Below, piece after piece: positions 8,500-17,851 of a stretch of 64,000 bases of DNA (position 1 is its first letter; each line of letters opens with the position of its first letter). The notes under the pieces are model-generated. The model had not been told where the DNA came from. It searched no databases and saw only the letters and a program-made list of their open reading frames with translations. Source of the stretch: Roseomonas aeriglobus (GTDB lineage: Bacteria > Pseudomonadota > Alphaproteobacteria > Sphingomonadales > Sphingomonadaceae); NCBI GenBank assembly GCA_016937575.1, contig JAFHKN010000002.1, forward strand, positions 2,294,001 to 2,358,000, written 5' to 3'. Both the position numbers and the translations under genes were made by a program.

Positions 8500-9242
8500 T
8501 CCTGACCCGCAGACAGGCATTGGTGACGGCCGCCGGTGGGCTGCTCGCAGGCTGCGACCGCGTGGCGTCGAGCGACGTCGGCCAGCGCATGCTGGCGTCG
8601 GGCGAAACCGGTCACCGTATCCTCCAGCGCGCCCTGACGGATCGCACCGCGCTGGCGCCCGAGTTCCGCGCGGACCAGCGCTCGCCCTTCTTCCGCCCCA
8701 ACGGCACGCGCAATCCGAACACCCCCGACTACAATGCCTCGGCGGCCAACCGCTTCGCCGACTGGCGGATACGGATCGACGGGCTGGTCCAGCGCCCGCT
8801 CGACCTGTCGATCGCCGACCTGCGGGCGATGCCAGCGAGGGCGCAGATCACCCGCCACGACTGTGTCGAGGGGTGGAGCGCGATCGGCAAATGGACCGGA
8901 CCGCGGCTGAAACCGATCCTGGAGTTCGCCGGTCTGCGCGACGACGCCCGCTACCTCGTCTTTCACTGCGCCGATCGGCTCGGCGGGCGGCCCTATTATG
9001 AATCGATCGACCTGATCGACGCCTTCCACCCGCAGACGATATTGGCGTGGATGCTCAACGACCGGGTGCTGGGCGTGCCCAACGGTGCGCCGGTCAGGCT
9101 GCGGGTCGAGCGGCAGCTGGGGTATAAGCACGCGAAATATATACAGCGGATCGAGGCGGTGGCGTCGCTCGACGGCGTGTTCGGCGGCAAGGGTGGCTAT
9201 TGGGAGGATGTCGCGGGATATGAATGGTATGCGGGGATTTAG
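8496..9242 (+). CDS. Molybdopterin-dependent oxidoreductase, sulfite-oxidase fold, Tat-exported
   Basis: 248 residues. The N-terminus combines a twin-arginine motif (TRRQALVTAAGG) with a lipobox-like LLAGC at residues 16-20, so the protein is probably exported folded by Tat and perhaps lipid-anchored. The core has the sulfite-oxidase signature TRHDCVEGWSAIGKW, where C123 would ligate molybdenum, and GAPVRLRVERQLGYKHAKYI at the cofactor-binding end. The electron partner is the cytochrome b encoded immediately upstream. The substrate is unknown; methionine sulfoxide reduction, sulfite oxidation or an organic substrate are all possible. Confidence 0.88.
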   Translation: MILTRRQALVTAAGGLLAGCDRVASSDVGQRMLASGETGHRILQRALTDRTALAPEFRADQRSPFFRPNGTRNPNTPDYNASAANRFADWRIRIDGLVQRPLDLSIADLRAMPARAQITRHDCVEGWSAIGKWTGPRLKPILEFAGLRDDARYLVFHCADRLGGRPYYESIDLIDAFHPQTILAWMLNDRVLGVPNGAPVRLRVERQLGYKHAKYIQRIEAVASLDGVFGGKGGYWEDVAGYEWYAGI

Positions 9243-9248
9243 TACCGC

Positions 9249-9335
9249 ACCCCTTCGCGGGAATGAATTCTGGCTGACCGCCGTGAGTCTCACCACGATC
9301 AGCGACTATTGATCCCCGCCTTCGCGGGGATGACG
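9249..9335. repeat. Composite palindromic repeat, family A, copy 2 (left arm eroded)
   Basis: The right arm (GATCCCCGCCTTCGCGGGGAT) and the core blocks GAATTCTGGCTG, GTGAGTCTCAC and CAGCGACTATT are intact, but the left arm is shortened to CCCCTTCGCGGGAATG. It begins right after the molybdenum oxidoreductase stop and ends 20 bp before the next start codon. Confidence 0.8.
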
Positions 9336-9355
9336 ACCTCTTGGAGATTGACCAA

Positions 9356-10201
9356 ATGCGCCTCCGCTCGCTGCTCTTCGTCCCCGGCGACCGGCCTGAC
9401 CGGATGGAAAAGGCATTGGCGAGCGGCGCCGACGCGTTGATTCTCGATTTGGAGGACGCGGTCGCCCCGTCGGCGAAGGACGATGCCCGCCGCGCCGTTG
9501 CTGACTTCCTCGGCGGCGCGGGCCGCGAAATGGCACTGTTCGTTCGCATCAATCCGCTCGACGGCGGGCTGGCCGATGCCGACCTCGACGCCGTCGCCCC
9601 GGCCCGCCCCGACGGCTGGGTGCTACCCAAGGCCGAAGGCAGCGCGTCGGTGCTCGACCTCGACGCGCGTCTCGCCGACCGCGGCGACCGCACCGCGCCG
9701 ATCCTGCCGATCGCCACCGAAACGCCGCGCGCCATCTTTCAGATCGGCAGCTATGCCGATGCGCCCGCCCGCCTTGCCGGACTGACCTGGGGCGCGGAGG
9801 ACCTTCCCGCCGCGATCGGTGCGGAGACGAGCCGCGAGGAGGACGGCGGCTACACCCCGCCCTATCACATGGCGCGTGCGCTCACCCTCTTCGGCGCCGC
9901 CGCTGCCGGCGTCGCGCCGATCGAAACCGTCTATCCCGCCTTCCGCGACACCGACGGGCTCGCGGCTTATGCCCGCCGTGGTGCGCGCGACGGGTTCACC
10001 GGCATGATGGCGATCCACCCGGCGCAGGTACCGGTCATCAACGCCGCCTTCACGCCGTCAGCCGAGGCGATCGCCCGAGCGAAAGCGATCGTCGCTGCCT
10101 TTGCCGCCCATCCGGGCGCCGGCGCGCTGAGCGTCGATGGCCGAATGGTCGACGGACCGCACCTCCGTCAGGCCGAGGCGTTACTCGCCCGCGCAGGCTG
10201 A
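9356..10201 (+). CDS. HpcH/HpaI aldolase / CitE-like CoA ester lyase
   Basis: 281 residues. RSLLFVPGDRPDRMEKAL at the N-terminus, LDLEDAVAP (acidic metal/substrate residues), VLPKAEGSASVL, and GFTGMMAIHPAQVPVIN near the C-terminus are the standard blocks of CitE-like (citrate lyase beta-like) enzymes, which cleave or hydrolyse malyl-, citramalyl- or related CoA esters using Mg2+. With no alpha or gamma citrate lyase genes nearby it is a stand-alone CitE-like enzyme of unknown substrate. The ATG at 9356 is chosen; GGAG sits nine bases upstream. Confidence 0.88.
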   Translation: MRLRSLLFVPGDRPDRMEKALASGADALILDLEDAVAPSAKDDARRAVADFLGGAGREMALFVRINPLDGGLADADLDAVAPARPDGWVLPKAEGSASVLDLDARLADRGDRTAPILPIATETPRAIFQIGSYADAPARLAGLTWGAEDLPAAIGAETSREEDGGYTPPYHMARALTLFGAAAAGVAPIETVYPAFRDTDGLAAYARRGARDGFTGMMAIHPAQVPVINAAFTPSAEAIARAKAIVAAFAAHPGAGALSVDGRMVDGPHLRQAEALLARAG

Positions 10202-10243
10202 ACGGGGGTTCCGTGGCCCGGGTCGATACGATAGCGTACATCC

Positions 10244-11467
10244 ATGGCGCTGATCGACACCTTCTTCGCCCGGGCATTCCGCCGCGGCGAACTCACCGTC
10301 ATCCATCCCGACGGCAGCCGCCGAACCTTCGGCACCGCCGACCCGGACTTTCCGCCGGTCACCATCCGCCTGACCAGGGGCGTTGCCTTGCAGATCCTGC
10401 GCGACCCGGCGGTCGGTGCGGCCGAAGCCTTTATGGACGGCCGGCTGACCATCGAGCAGGGCGATATCCGCGGCCTGCTCTCGATGGCGACCGCCAGCAA
10501 CATGTGGGAACGCGGCAGCCCGGCACTGGCCGGCACCGCCCTCGGCCGCGGGCTGGCCGCGCTGCGCTTCCGGCTCGACCGCGCGAACATGGCGCGGCGG
10601 GCGAAGCGAAACGTCGCTCATCACTACGACCTGTCGGACCGGCTGTACGACCTGTTCCTCGACGCCGATCGCCAATATTCCTGTGCCTATTTCACCGACC
10701 CGGCCAACAGCCTGGAGCAGGCGCAGGTCGACAAGAAGGCGCACATCGTCGCGAAACTGGCGATCCAGCCAGGCATGCGCGTGCTCGACATCGGTTGTGG
10801 CTGGGGCGGCATGGCGCTTTACATCCATGCCAAGACCGGCGCCGACGTGACCGGCATCACCTTGAGCGAGGAACAGCTAAAGGTCGCCCGTCGCCGCGCC
10901 GACGAAGCGGGCGTCGCCGACCATGTCCGTTTCGAGCTGATCGACTATCGGGCGATGACCGGCCGGTTCGACCGCATCGTCTCGGTCGGCATGTTCGAGC
11001 ATGTCGGCACAAAACACTATCGCAGCTTCTTCGCCAGATGCCGCGAGTTGCTGACCGACGACGGCGTGATGCTGATGCACACCATCGGCCGCGCCGGCGG
11101 GCCCGGCGTCACCGACACCTTCACCTCGAAGTATATTTTCCCCGGTGGCTACATCCCGGCGCTGAGCGAAGTCGCCCGCGGCTATGAAGGCCTCCGGATG
11201 TATTGCACAGACATCGAGGTGCTGCGGCTCCATTATGCGCTGACGCTCGACGCCTGGTACGACCGCACCGTCGCCGCGAAGGACGCGATCGTCGCGCTGT
11301 ACGACGAACGCTTCTACCGCATGTGGACCTATTACCTCGCCGGATCGATGGTCAGCTTCCGCTACGGCGGCCTCGTCAACTACCAGTTCCAGTTCGCCCG
11401 GGACCGCCACGCCCTGCCGATCACGCGGGATTACATGCTGGAGGCGGAGGCCGCACTGCGGGGCTGA
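10244..11467 (+). CDS. cfa: Cyclopropane-fatty-acyl-phospholipid synthase
   Basis: 407 residues. The enzyme transfers a methylene group from S-adenosylmethionine to unsaturated acyl chains of membrane phospholipids. The SAM site is VLDIGCGWGGMALYIHAKTG (about residue 180), preceded by the family block NVAHHYDLSDRLYDLFLD and YSCAYF, and followed by VSVGMFEHVG, IFPGGYIP, and a C-terminal RMWTYYLAGSMVSFRYG. These are the conserved CFA synthase/mycolic acid cyclopropane synthase features. It lies 42 bp after the CitE-like gene on the same strand, and is convergent with the S46 peptidase. Confidence 0.93.
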   Translation: MALIDTFFARAFRRGELTVIHPDGSRRTFGTADPDFPPVTIRLTRGVALQILRDPAVGAAEAFMDGRLTIEQGDIRGLLSMATASNMWERGSPALAGTALGRGLAALRFRLDRANMARRAKRNVAHHYDLSDRLYDLFLDADRQYSCAYFTDPANSLEQAQVDKKAHIVAKLAIQPGMRVLDIGCGWGGMALYIHAKTGADVTGITLSEEQLKVARRRADEAGVADHVRFELIDYRAMTGRFDRIVSVGMFEHVGTKHYRSFFARCRELLTDDGVMLMHTIGRAGGPGVTDTFTSKYIFPGGYIPALSEVARGYEGLRMYCTDIEVLRLHYALTLDAWYDRTVAAKDAIVALYDERFYRMWTYYLAGSMVSFRYGGLVNYQFQFARDRHALPITRDYMLEAEAALRG

Positions 11468-11473
11468 CCCGCC

Positions 11474-11487
11474 CGCCCCGAAGGGCG
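11474..11487. terminator. Short hairpin between convergent cfa and the S46 peptidase gene
   Basis: Arms CGCCC and GGGCG enclose a CGAA tetraloop in the 40-bp convergent gap. It is a modest but plausible bidirectional terminator. Confidence 0.35.
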
Positions 11488-11507
11488 AGACGGACGGGCA
11501 AGGCGGC

Positions 11508-13562
11508 TCAGCGCGCCGCCAATTCGCGGACCAGGCCCGGCGCCGGATAGACCTTCTCCAGCGCCTCCTGCACCGCCGCCGACGACACGACGACCGTCCG
11601 GTTGAGCAGCGGATCATAGCCGAAATTGCCGCCCAGCGAATGGATGTTGCCGTCGAACGCAGCGCCGATCACCGATCCGTCCTTCGCGATCACCGGCGAC
11701 CCCGAATTGCCGCCGATAATGTCGTTGGTCGTCACGAAATCATAGGCCGTTGCCATGTTCACCCGGTCGCGGGCGCGAACGAAGGCGTTGGCCAGCTTGA
11801 ACGGCTCCTGCCCGGTCGCGCGGTCGTACATGCCGCCATAATTGGTCATGATTGGCGTCGGCCGCCCACGCTCGGTCCACCCCTGCACCGTTCCATAGGA
11901 GATGCGCAGCGAGAAGGTGGCGTCGGGATAATTCGCCGCGCCGTACGCCGCGAACCGTGCTTTCGCGAGCTTTGCCTGCGCCGCGGTCACCGGGCCGGCG
12001 ACCTCCGCATCATAGCGGGCTTGCAGTGCGCGGCCGGTGGCATCGTTCGCCAGCGCGAAGCGGATCAGCGGATCGTCCGACGCACGGATCGCCGCCATCC
12101 CACCCTTGAACAGTCGCTCGCGCACCGCCGGATCCGCGAGCTTCGTTCCCTTCACCAGCCGTGCGGCCAGAGCCTCCGGCGACTCGCGCCCCAGCAGCGC
12201 CTTCACCTGCGGATCATCGACGCCGACGAACTCGCGGGTTTTGCTCAGCCAGAATTCCAAGCTCATCTGCTCGAGCCACGGATAGACCGGCGCGACATCG
12301 GTGATCTGCTTTTCGAGCAGCGGCAGCGCGCTGTCGGTGAAGCCCGGCAGGCGGTCCGAATTCGGCTTCTCGCGCTCCGCCGCCGCGCGCACCAGTGCAC
12401 GGGCATAGCCGTAGAGCGACGAGCCGAAGCCCGCGCCGCTCTCCAGGAAATAATAGGGATAATAGAGGTCGCGCAGCTTCACGTCGGCCGCGGCGATCTC
12501 GGCCCACGGATCGCCGACCGACTTGCCCGCCTTGGCGCGCAGGTCGCGCTCGTTCGCCGCGAGCTTGGCGGTAAAGGCGTCGTCGTTCAGCGCCTTCTGC
12601 TGGCCCCAATAGACCTTGTAGCTATTCTCGATGCCGTTCAGCGTTTCCAGACCCTCACGCGCCTGGGTGGCATTTTCCTCGCGGAGCGAGATCAGGCGAC
12701 CGCGGTACTCGGACAGCAACGCGACGCGCATCGGCAGCGCAACCTCGCGCTGGAAGGCGCGCTGGTTCTCGGTCAGCAGACGCTGCGTGCGCCCGGGATT
12801 GCCGACGACGAAGGTCGCCTCCCCAGCCTGCGGCGCGCGGGGGTTCCACGTCAGATGCTGCGGTGTCGCAACCGGGCGGCCGTTCTCATAAGCGCGCAGG
12901 AACGACGCATCGAGTGCATAGCGTGGAAAATTGAAGTTGTCGGGATCGCCACCGAACGCTGCCGCCGCCGCTTCCGGCGCCCAACCCAGACGGACGTCCG
13001 AATATTTGCGGTATTTGTACAGCTTGTATTGACCGCCGCCGAAGAAGGTGACGACCTGACAGCGGACGGTCGCGTCGCCGCGCACGCAATTCTCACTCTC
13101 GATCGCCGCGATCGCCGCGTCGCGCGCCTTGGTTAGCGCGGCCCCGGTCGACTTGCCGATGGCGGCCGTCACGCGCGGCGTCACATCGGTGATCGACGTC
13201 ACCACCTCTGCCTGCTGGCCCGGGCATTTCTGCTCCCTGGAGCGATCCGCGGCGACGAAGCCGTCGGCGAGGTAATCGGTCTTGTCGCTCGACAGGTCCT
13301 GCGCGCAGGTAGCGATGCAGTGATGGTTGGTGAGGATCAGCCCCTCCGCAGACACGAACGATGCCGAACACCCGCCGGTCAGCCGGACCGCCGCCGCCTG
13401 CACGCGATCGAGCCACGCCTTGTCCGGCGCCCAGCCCAGCGACTTCTGCACCCGCGCGGTCGGGAAGGCGTCGAAGGTCCACATCCCTTCGTCGGCGCGG
13501 GCGACGCCCGTCAGCGCGAGGGACAGAGCAGCGGCGGATGCGAGGTATCGAGCGGCGGTCAT
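11508..13562 (-). CDS. S46-family dipeptidyl-peptidase, exported
   Basis: 684 residues with a signal peptide (YLASAAALSLALTGVARA) and then the S46 opening GMWTFDAFP. The chymotrypsin-like triad is visible in part: the His in LILTNHHC, and the nucleophile S620 in GGNSGSPVI near the C-terminus. DPP7/DPP11-type enzymes remove dipeptides from the N-terminus of peptides in the periplasm, and S46 genes are common in sphingomonads and xanthomonads. The ATG at 13562 follows GGAGAGA by eight bases, and the signal peptide starts there. It is convergent with cfa and divergent from the MATE gene. Confidence 0.93.
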   Translation of the reverse strand: MTAARYLASAAALSLALTGVARADEGMWTFDAFPTARVQKSLGWAPDKAWLDRVQAAAVRLTGGCSASFVSAEGLILTNHHCIATCAQDLSSDKTDYLADGFVAADRSREQKCPGQQAEVVTSITDVTPRVTAAIGKSTGAALTKARDAAIAAIESENCVRGDATVRCQVVTFFGGGQYKLYKYRKYSDVRLGWAPEAAAAAFGGDPDNFNFPRYALDASFLRAYENGRPVATPQHLTWNPRAPQAGEATFVVGNPGRTQRLLTENQRAFQREVALPMRVALLSEYRGRLISLREENATQAREGLETLNGIENSYKVYWGQQKALNDDAFTAKLAANERDLRAKAGKSVGDPWAEIAAADVKLRDLYYPYYFLESGAGFGSSLYGYARALVRAAAEREKPNSDRLPGFTDSALPLLEKQITDVAPVYPWLEQMSLEFWLSKTREFVGVDDPQVKALLGRESPEALAARLVKGTKLADPAVRERLFKGGMAAIRASDDPLIRFALANDATGRALQARYDAEVAGPVTAAQAKLAKARFAAYGAANYPDATFSLRISYGTVQGWTERGRPTPIMTNYGGMYDRATGQEPFKLANAFVRARDRVNMATAYDFVTTNDIIGGNSGSPVIAKDGSVIGAAFDGNIHSLGGNFGYDPLLNRTVVVSSAAVQEALEKVYPAPGLVRELAAR

Positions 13563-13677
13563 CGCGAATGTCTCTCCAGACAATCTGTTATTGATGCGCG
13601 TTGTGACGTGACAATATCTCCAGGGCAAGTGGGTCGGCGGATGACGTGCCTGTATCCCCCGGCTATCGCGTCGCGAC

Positions 13678-14976
13678 ATGTCCCACGCCCCCCTCACCCG
13701 CCGTGCGATCCTGGCGCAGGCCTGGCCGATCATGCTGGGCCAGGCGACGGTGCCGTTGGTCGGGATCGTCGATACGGCAGTCATTGGGCGGACAGGGGAT
13801 GCGGCGGCGCTGGCCGGGGTGGCGCTGGGTGGGACGATCGTCAGCTTTCTGTTCTGGAGTTTCGGCTTCCTGCGGATGGGAATGACCGGCCTGACCGCAC
13901 AGGCAAGCGGGCGCGGCGATACGGGCGAGGTGTCGGCGCTGCTGGCGCGCGGGGTGGTGATCGGGGCCGCCCTGGGCGCGCTACTGATGGCGGTGCAACC
14001 GTTGCTGATCCCCGCCGCCTTTGCCCTGTTCGCCGGCGATGCCGCAGTCGATGCGGCGGGACACGCCTATGTCGCAGCGCGGTTCTTCGGCGCGCCAGCA
14101 GCGCTGGCCGTGTTCGCGATCAACGGCTGGCTATTGGGCCTCGGCCGAACGCGCGCGGCGCTCGCGCTACAGATCTGGATGAACGTCATCAACATCGCCG
14201 CCTGCGCGGTGCTGGTCTGGCATTTGCAGCTTGGCGCGCGTGGCGTCGGGCTGGGGACGGCCATCGCAGAGTGGAGTGCGCTGCTGGCCGGATTGGCGAT
14301 CGTCGCGCCGCAGCTACGCGGACTGGCAGGGGCGCGAGTGTTCGATCGCACCGCGCTCGCCCGGCTCTTCGCGGTCAATGCCGACATCATGGTCCGCACC
14401 GTCGCGTTGCTGACCCTGCTTGCCTGGTTCGCCAATGCCGGGGCGCGGTTGGGAGCGGAGACGCTCGCCGCCAACCAGATCCTGATGCAGGCGGTGGCGC
14501 TGGTCGCGTTCGTACTCGACGGTTTCGCTTTCACGGCAGAAGCACGCGTCGGCCATGCGATCGGCGCCGGCGCGCGCGCCGACATGCTTCGCGCGATCCG
14601 GTTGACTGGCGAATTCTCGCTCGCGGCGGCAATTATGTTCGCCATTCTGATCGCAATTGGCGGCGCGGCGGCGATCCCGGTGATGACGACCAACCCGGCG
14701 GTGCAGGCGCAGGCGCTCGGATTACTGCCGTTCGTCGTCGTCCTGCCGGTGATCGGCATGCCCGCCTGGCTGCTCGACGGCATTTTCATCGGCGCGACCG
14801 AGGGTCGGGCACTCCGCAACGCCGCCATCCTGGCGACCGCGCTTTACATCGCGACCGACCTATTCCTGCGCGGGCGTGGCGACACCGGCGTATGGATCGC
14901 GCTGACGCTCAGCTACGTCTATCGCGCCGCGGCGCTCGGCGCCTATGTGCCGCAGCTGTTGCGACGGCTCGCCTAG
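13678..14976 (+). CDS. MATE-family multidrug/toxin efflux transporter
   Basis: 432 residues with about 12 membrane segments in two similar halves. The start RRAILAQAWPIMLGQATVPL followed by VDTAVIGRTGD is the conserved first-helix region of DinF-type MATE transporters, and FWSFGFLRMGMTGLTAQASG, FGAPAALAVFAINGWLLG and the helix-7 region NADIMVRTVALL also fit. MATE proteins export cationic drugs or metabolites using Na+ or H+ gradients; the substrate here is unknown. It is followed after 18 bp by argG and may be co-transcribed with it. Confidence 0.92.
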   Translation: MSHAPLTRRAILAQAWPIMLGQATVPLVGIVDTAVIGRTGDAAALAGVALGGTIVSFLFWSFGFLRMGMTGLTAQASGRGDTGEVSALLARGVVIGAALGALLMAVQPLLIPAAFALFAGDAAVDAAGHAYVAARFFGAPAALAVFAINGWLLGLGRTRAALALQIWMNVINIAACAVLVWHLQLGARGVGLGTAIAEWSALLAGLAIVAPQLRGLAGARVFDRTALARLFAVNADIMVRTVALLTLLAWFANAGARLGAETLAANQILMQAVALVAFVLDGFAFTAEARVGHAIGAGARADMLRAIRLTGEFSLAAAIMFAILIAIGGAAAIPVMTTNPAVQAQALGLLPFVVVLPVIGMPAWLLDGIFIGATEGRALRNAAILATALYIATDLFLRGRGDTGVWIALTLSYVYRAAALGAYVPQLLRRLA

Positions 14977-14994
14977 CCCCTTAAAGGCGCGGCC

Positions 14995-16215
14995 ATGACC
15001 GACTCCTCCATCAAGCGTGTCGTCCTCGCCTATTCGGGCGGCCTCGACACCTCCGTCATCCTCAAGTGGCTCCAGACCGAGTATAATTGCGAGGTTGTGA
15101 CCTTCACCGCCGACCTGGGCCAGGGCGAGGAACTGGAGCCGGCGCGCAAGAAGGCGGAGATGGCCGGCGTGAAGCCCGAGCACATCTTCATCGACGACCT
15201 GCGCGAAGAGTTCGTCAAGGATTACGTCTTCCCGATGATGCGCGCCAACGCGCTGTATGAGGGACTGTACCTGCTCGGCACCTCGATCGCGCGGCCGCTG
15301 ATCGCCAAGCGCCAGATCGAGATCGCCAAGACGGTGGGTGCCGACGCCGTCAGTCACGGTGCGACCGGCAAGGGCAACGACCAGGTCCGCTTCGAACTCG
15401 GCTATTATGCGCTGAACCCGGACATCAAGGTTATCGCGCCGTGGCGCGAATGGGACCTGACCAGCCGTACAAAGCTGATCGAATTCGCCGAGGCGCACCA
15501 GATCCCGGTCAGCAAGGACAAGCGCGGCGAAGCGCCGTTTTCGACCGATGCGAACCTGCTGCACACCTCGTCCGAGGGCAAGGTGCTCGAGGATCCGTGG
15601 GACGAGGTCCCCGATTACGTCTATTCGCGCACGGTCAATCCTGAAGACGCACCGGATAGCCCCGAGACGATCACGATCGATTTCGAGCGCGGCGACGGTG
15701 TCGCGCTGAACGGACAGGCGATGAGCCCGGCGACGTTGCTCGCCGCGCTCAACGAGCTTGGCCGCAAGCACGGCATCGGCCGCCTCGACCTGGTCGAGAA
15801 CCGCTTCGTCGGCATGAAGAGCCGCGGGATGTACGAGACGCCGGGCGGCACGATCTATGCCCTCGCCCACCGCGGCATCGAGCAGATCACGCTCGACCGG
15901 GGTGCCGCGCATCTGAAGGACGAACTGGCGCCGCGCTACGCCGAGCTGGTGTACAACGGCTTCTGGTTCTCGCCGGAGCGCGAGATGCTGCAGGCCGCGG
16001 TCGATCACAGCCAGGAAAAGGTGTCGGGCACCGTCCGCCTGAAGCTCTATAAGGGCAACGTCATCGTGACCGGCCGCAAGTCGCCCAACTCGCTCTACAG
16101 CGAAAAGGTCGTGACGTTCGAGGACGACCAGGGCGCCTACGACCAGCGCGATGCGGCCGGCTTCATCAAGCTCAACGCACTGCGCCTGCGGTTGCTCGGG
16201 CGTCGGGATCGTTAA
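14995..16215 (+). CDS. argG: Argininosuccinate synthase
   Basis: 406 residues, the usual length of class I argininosuccinate synthases. It joins citrulline and aspartate with ATP to make argininosuccinate, the penultimate step of arginine biosynthesis. The PP-loop for ATP is AYSGGLDTS at residues 12-20; [18 protein letters not shown] (ATP/aspartate region) and [14 protein letters not shown] (citrulline region) are intact. A strong hairpin with a T-rich tail follows the stop. Confidence 0.97.
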   Translation: MTDSSIKRVVLAYSGGLDTSVILKWLQTEYNCEVVTFTADLGQGEELEPARKKAEMAGVKPEHIFIDDLREEFVKDYVFPMMRANALYEGLYLLGTSIARPLIAKRQIEIAKTVGADAVSHGATGKGNDQVRFELGYYALNPDIKVIAPWREWDLTSRTKLIEFAEAHQIPVSKDKRGEAPFSTDANLLHTSSEGKVLEDPWDEVPDYVYSRTVNPEDAPDSPETITIDFERGDGVALNGQAMSPATLLAALNELGRKHGIGRLDLVENRFVGMKSRGMYETPGGTIYALAHRGIEQITLDRGAAHLKDELAPRYAELVYNGFWFSPEREMLQAAVDHSQEKVSGTVRLKLYKGNVIVTGRKSPNSLYSEKVVTFEDDQGAYDQRDAAGFIKLNALRLRLLGRRDR

Positions 16216-16225
16216 GGAAGATATT

Positions 16226-16250
16226 GGCGGCCTTCGCGGCCGCCTTAATT
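16226..16250 (+). terminator. Rho-independent terminator after argG
   Basis: Arms GGCGGCC and GGCCGCC with a TTCGC loop, followed by TTAATTCT, 10 bases after the argG stop. It is the clearest intrinsic terminator in the window. Confidence 0.75.
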
Positions 16251-16339
16251 CTGCTTGGCGGCTCGCGGCGGTAGCGCTTCGTTAACCAATCTCGCGCAAA
16301 CAGCTCCCTGCCTTTCTGGCTAGGGGGATTATAGTCGAC

Positions 16340-17848
16340 ATGCGAGACGACCAGAATGTTGACGTTGCGATCATCGGTGCCGGCCCGGCCGGTCTGACCG
16401 CCGCATATCAACTGACCAAGCTCGGCTATTCGGTGACTGTCATCGAAAAAGATCCGATCTATGTCGGCGGCATTAGCCGAACCGTCGAGCACGACGGCTT
16501 CCGCTTCGATATTGGCGGTCATCGCTTCTTCTCGAAGTCGCGCGAAGTTGTCGATCTCTGGAACGAAATTCTCCCGGACGACTTCATCGAACGGCCGCGA
16601 ATGAGCCGTATCTTTTACGAAGGCAAATTTTATAGCTACCCGCTGCGGGCGTTCGAGGCCTTGTTCAATCTTGGCATCTGGCGATCGACGATGTGCATGG
16701 CCAGCTACCTGCGCTGGAAACTGTTGCCGCACCGCGAGCCGAAAAGCTTCGAACAGTGGGTCGTCAACCAGTTCGGTCACAAGCTCTATTCGATCTTCTT
16801 CAAGACCTATACCGAAAAGGTATGGGGCATGCCCTGCGACGAAATGTCCGCGGATTGGGCCGCTCAGCGCATCAAGGGATTAAGCTTGGGTGGGGCGGTG
16901 CTCGACGGCCTGAAGCGATCGCTTGGCCTTGGACGCGGTAAAAATGACGGCATGGCAGTGAAGACGCTGCTAGAGACCTTCCGCTATCCGCGCCAAGGGC
17001 CCGGAATGATGTGGGAAGCCGCTCGAGACCGCGTCGCAGAGGGCGGAAATCGGGTCCTGATGGGCACCGCCCTGAAGCAACTGCGTCACGATGACGCTGC
17101 TGATCGTTGGCGCGTCGCGTGTGACCGCGACGGTCAGACAATCATCGTCTCAGCCCGCCACGTCATTTCATCTGCGCCGATGCGCGAACTTGCCGGGCGC
17201 ATTCATCCGCTACCCGCAACGCTGCCCGAGGCACTCGACCTTGGCTACCGAGATTTCCTGACCGTTGCGTTGATGATCCGTTCGGACGATCTGTTCCCGG
17301 ACAACTGGATTTACATTCACGATCCCCGCGTTCAGGTCGGCCGCGTACAGAACTACCGAAGCTGGTCGCCCGAGATGGTCCCTGACGACAGCCTGGCCTG
17401 CGTCGGCCTCGAATATTTCTGTTTTGAGGGCGACGGCCTTTGGGAATCCAGCGATGACGACCTCGTCGCGCTTGCCACCCGCGAGCTCGCTCAGATCGGA
17501 CTTGTCGACCCGAAGGATGTGGTCGGCGGCAAGGTCGTTCGTCAGGAAAAGGCGTATCCAGTCTACGACGAGACGTACAAGGCGAATGTCGAGGCAATGC
17601 GCGCGGAACTCGAGGATCGGTACCCGACGCTTCACATGGTCGGCCGCAATGGCATGCATCGCTACAACAATCAGGATCACGCGATGATGACCGCGATGCT
17701 CACGGTCCGCAACATTGTAGCAGGCGAGCGCATCTACGACATCTGGGCGGTCAACGAGGACGCGGAATATCATGAGTCGGGCCGCGAAGGAGAACAGGCC
17801 GCACTAGCGAGCGTCCGAGCAGTGCCCGACCGCCTGAAGGCGGCGTAA
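16340..17848 (+). CDS. FAD-dependent oxidoreductase (amine-oxidase / UDP-galactopyranose-mutase-like)
   Basis: 502 residues. The Rossmann FAD-binding motif GAGPAG is at residues 13-18 (VAIIGAGPAGLTAAYQL), followed by the second dinucleotide-binding segment EKDPIYVGGISRTV and GFRFDIGGHRFFSKS, a block typical of UDP-galactopyranose-mutase-like and protoporphyrinogen-oxidase-like flavoproteins in glycan gene clusters. The C-terminal MVGRNGMHRYNNQDHAMMT closes the FAD site. It leads a three-gene unit with a GtrA protein and a large membrane protein. The substrate is unknown; a role in making or modifying a lipid-linked sugar is inferred from context. Base composition of this block looks less GC-rich than its neighbours. 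Confidence 0.85.
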   Translation: MRDDQNVDVAIIGAGPAGLTAAYQLTKLGYSVTVIEKDPIYVGGISRTVEHDGFRFDIGGHRFFSKSREVVDLWNEILPDDFIERPRMSRIFYEGKFYSYPLRAFEALFNLGIWRSTMCMASYLRWKLLPHREPKSFEQWVVNQFGHKLYSIFFKTYTEKVWGMPCDEMSADWAAQRIKGLSLGGAVLDGLKRSLGLGRGKNDGMAVKTLLETFRYPRQGPGMMWEAARDRVAEGGNRVLMGTALKQLRHDDAADRWRVACDRDGQTIIVSARHVISSAPMRELAGRIHPLPATLPEALDLGYRDFLTVALMIRSDDLFPDNWIYIHDPRVQVGRVQNYRSWSPEMVPDDSLACVGLEYFCFEGDGLWESSDDDLVALATRELAQIGLVDPKDVVGGKVVRQEKAYPVYDETYKANVEAMRAELEDRYPTLHMVGRNGMHRYNNQDHAMMTAMLTVRNIVAGERIYDIWAVNEDAEYHESGREGEQAALASVRAVPDRLKAA

Positions 17849-17851
17849 GTG

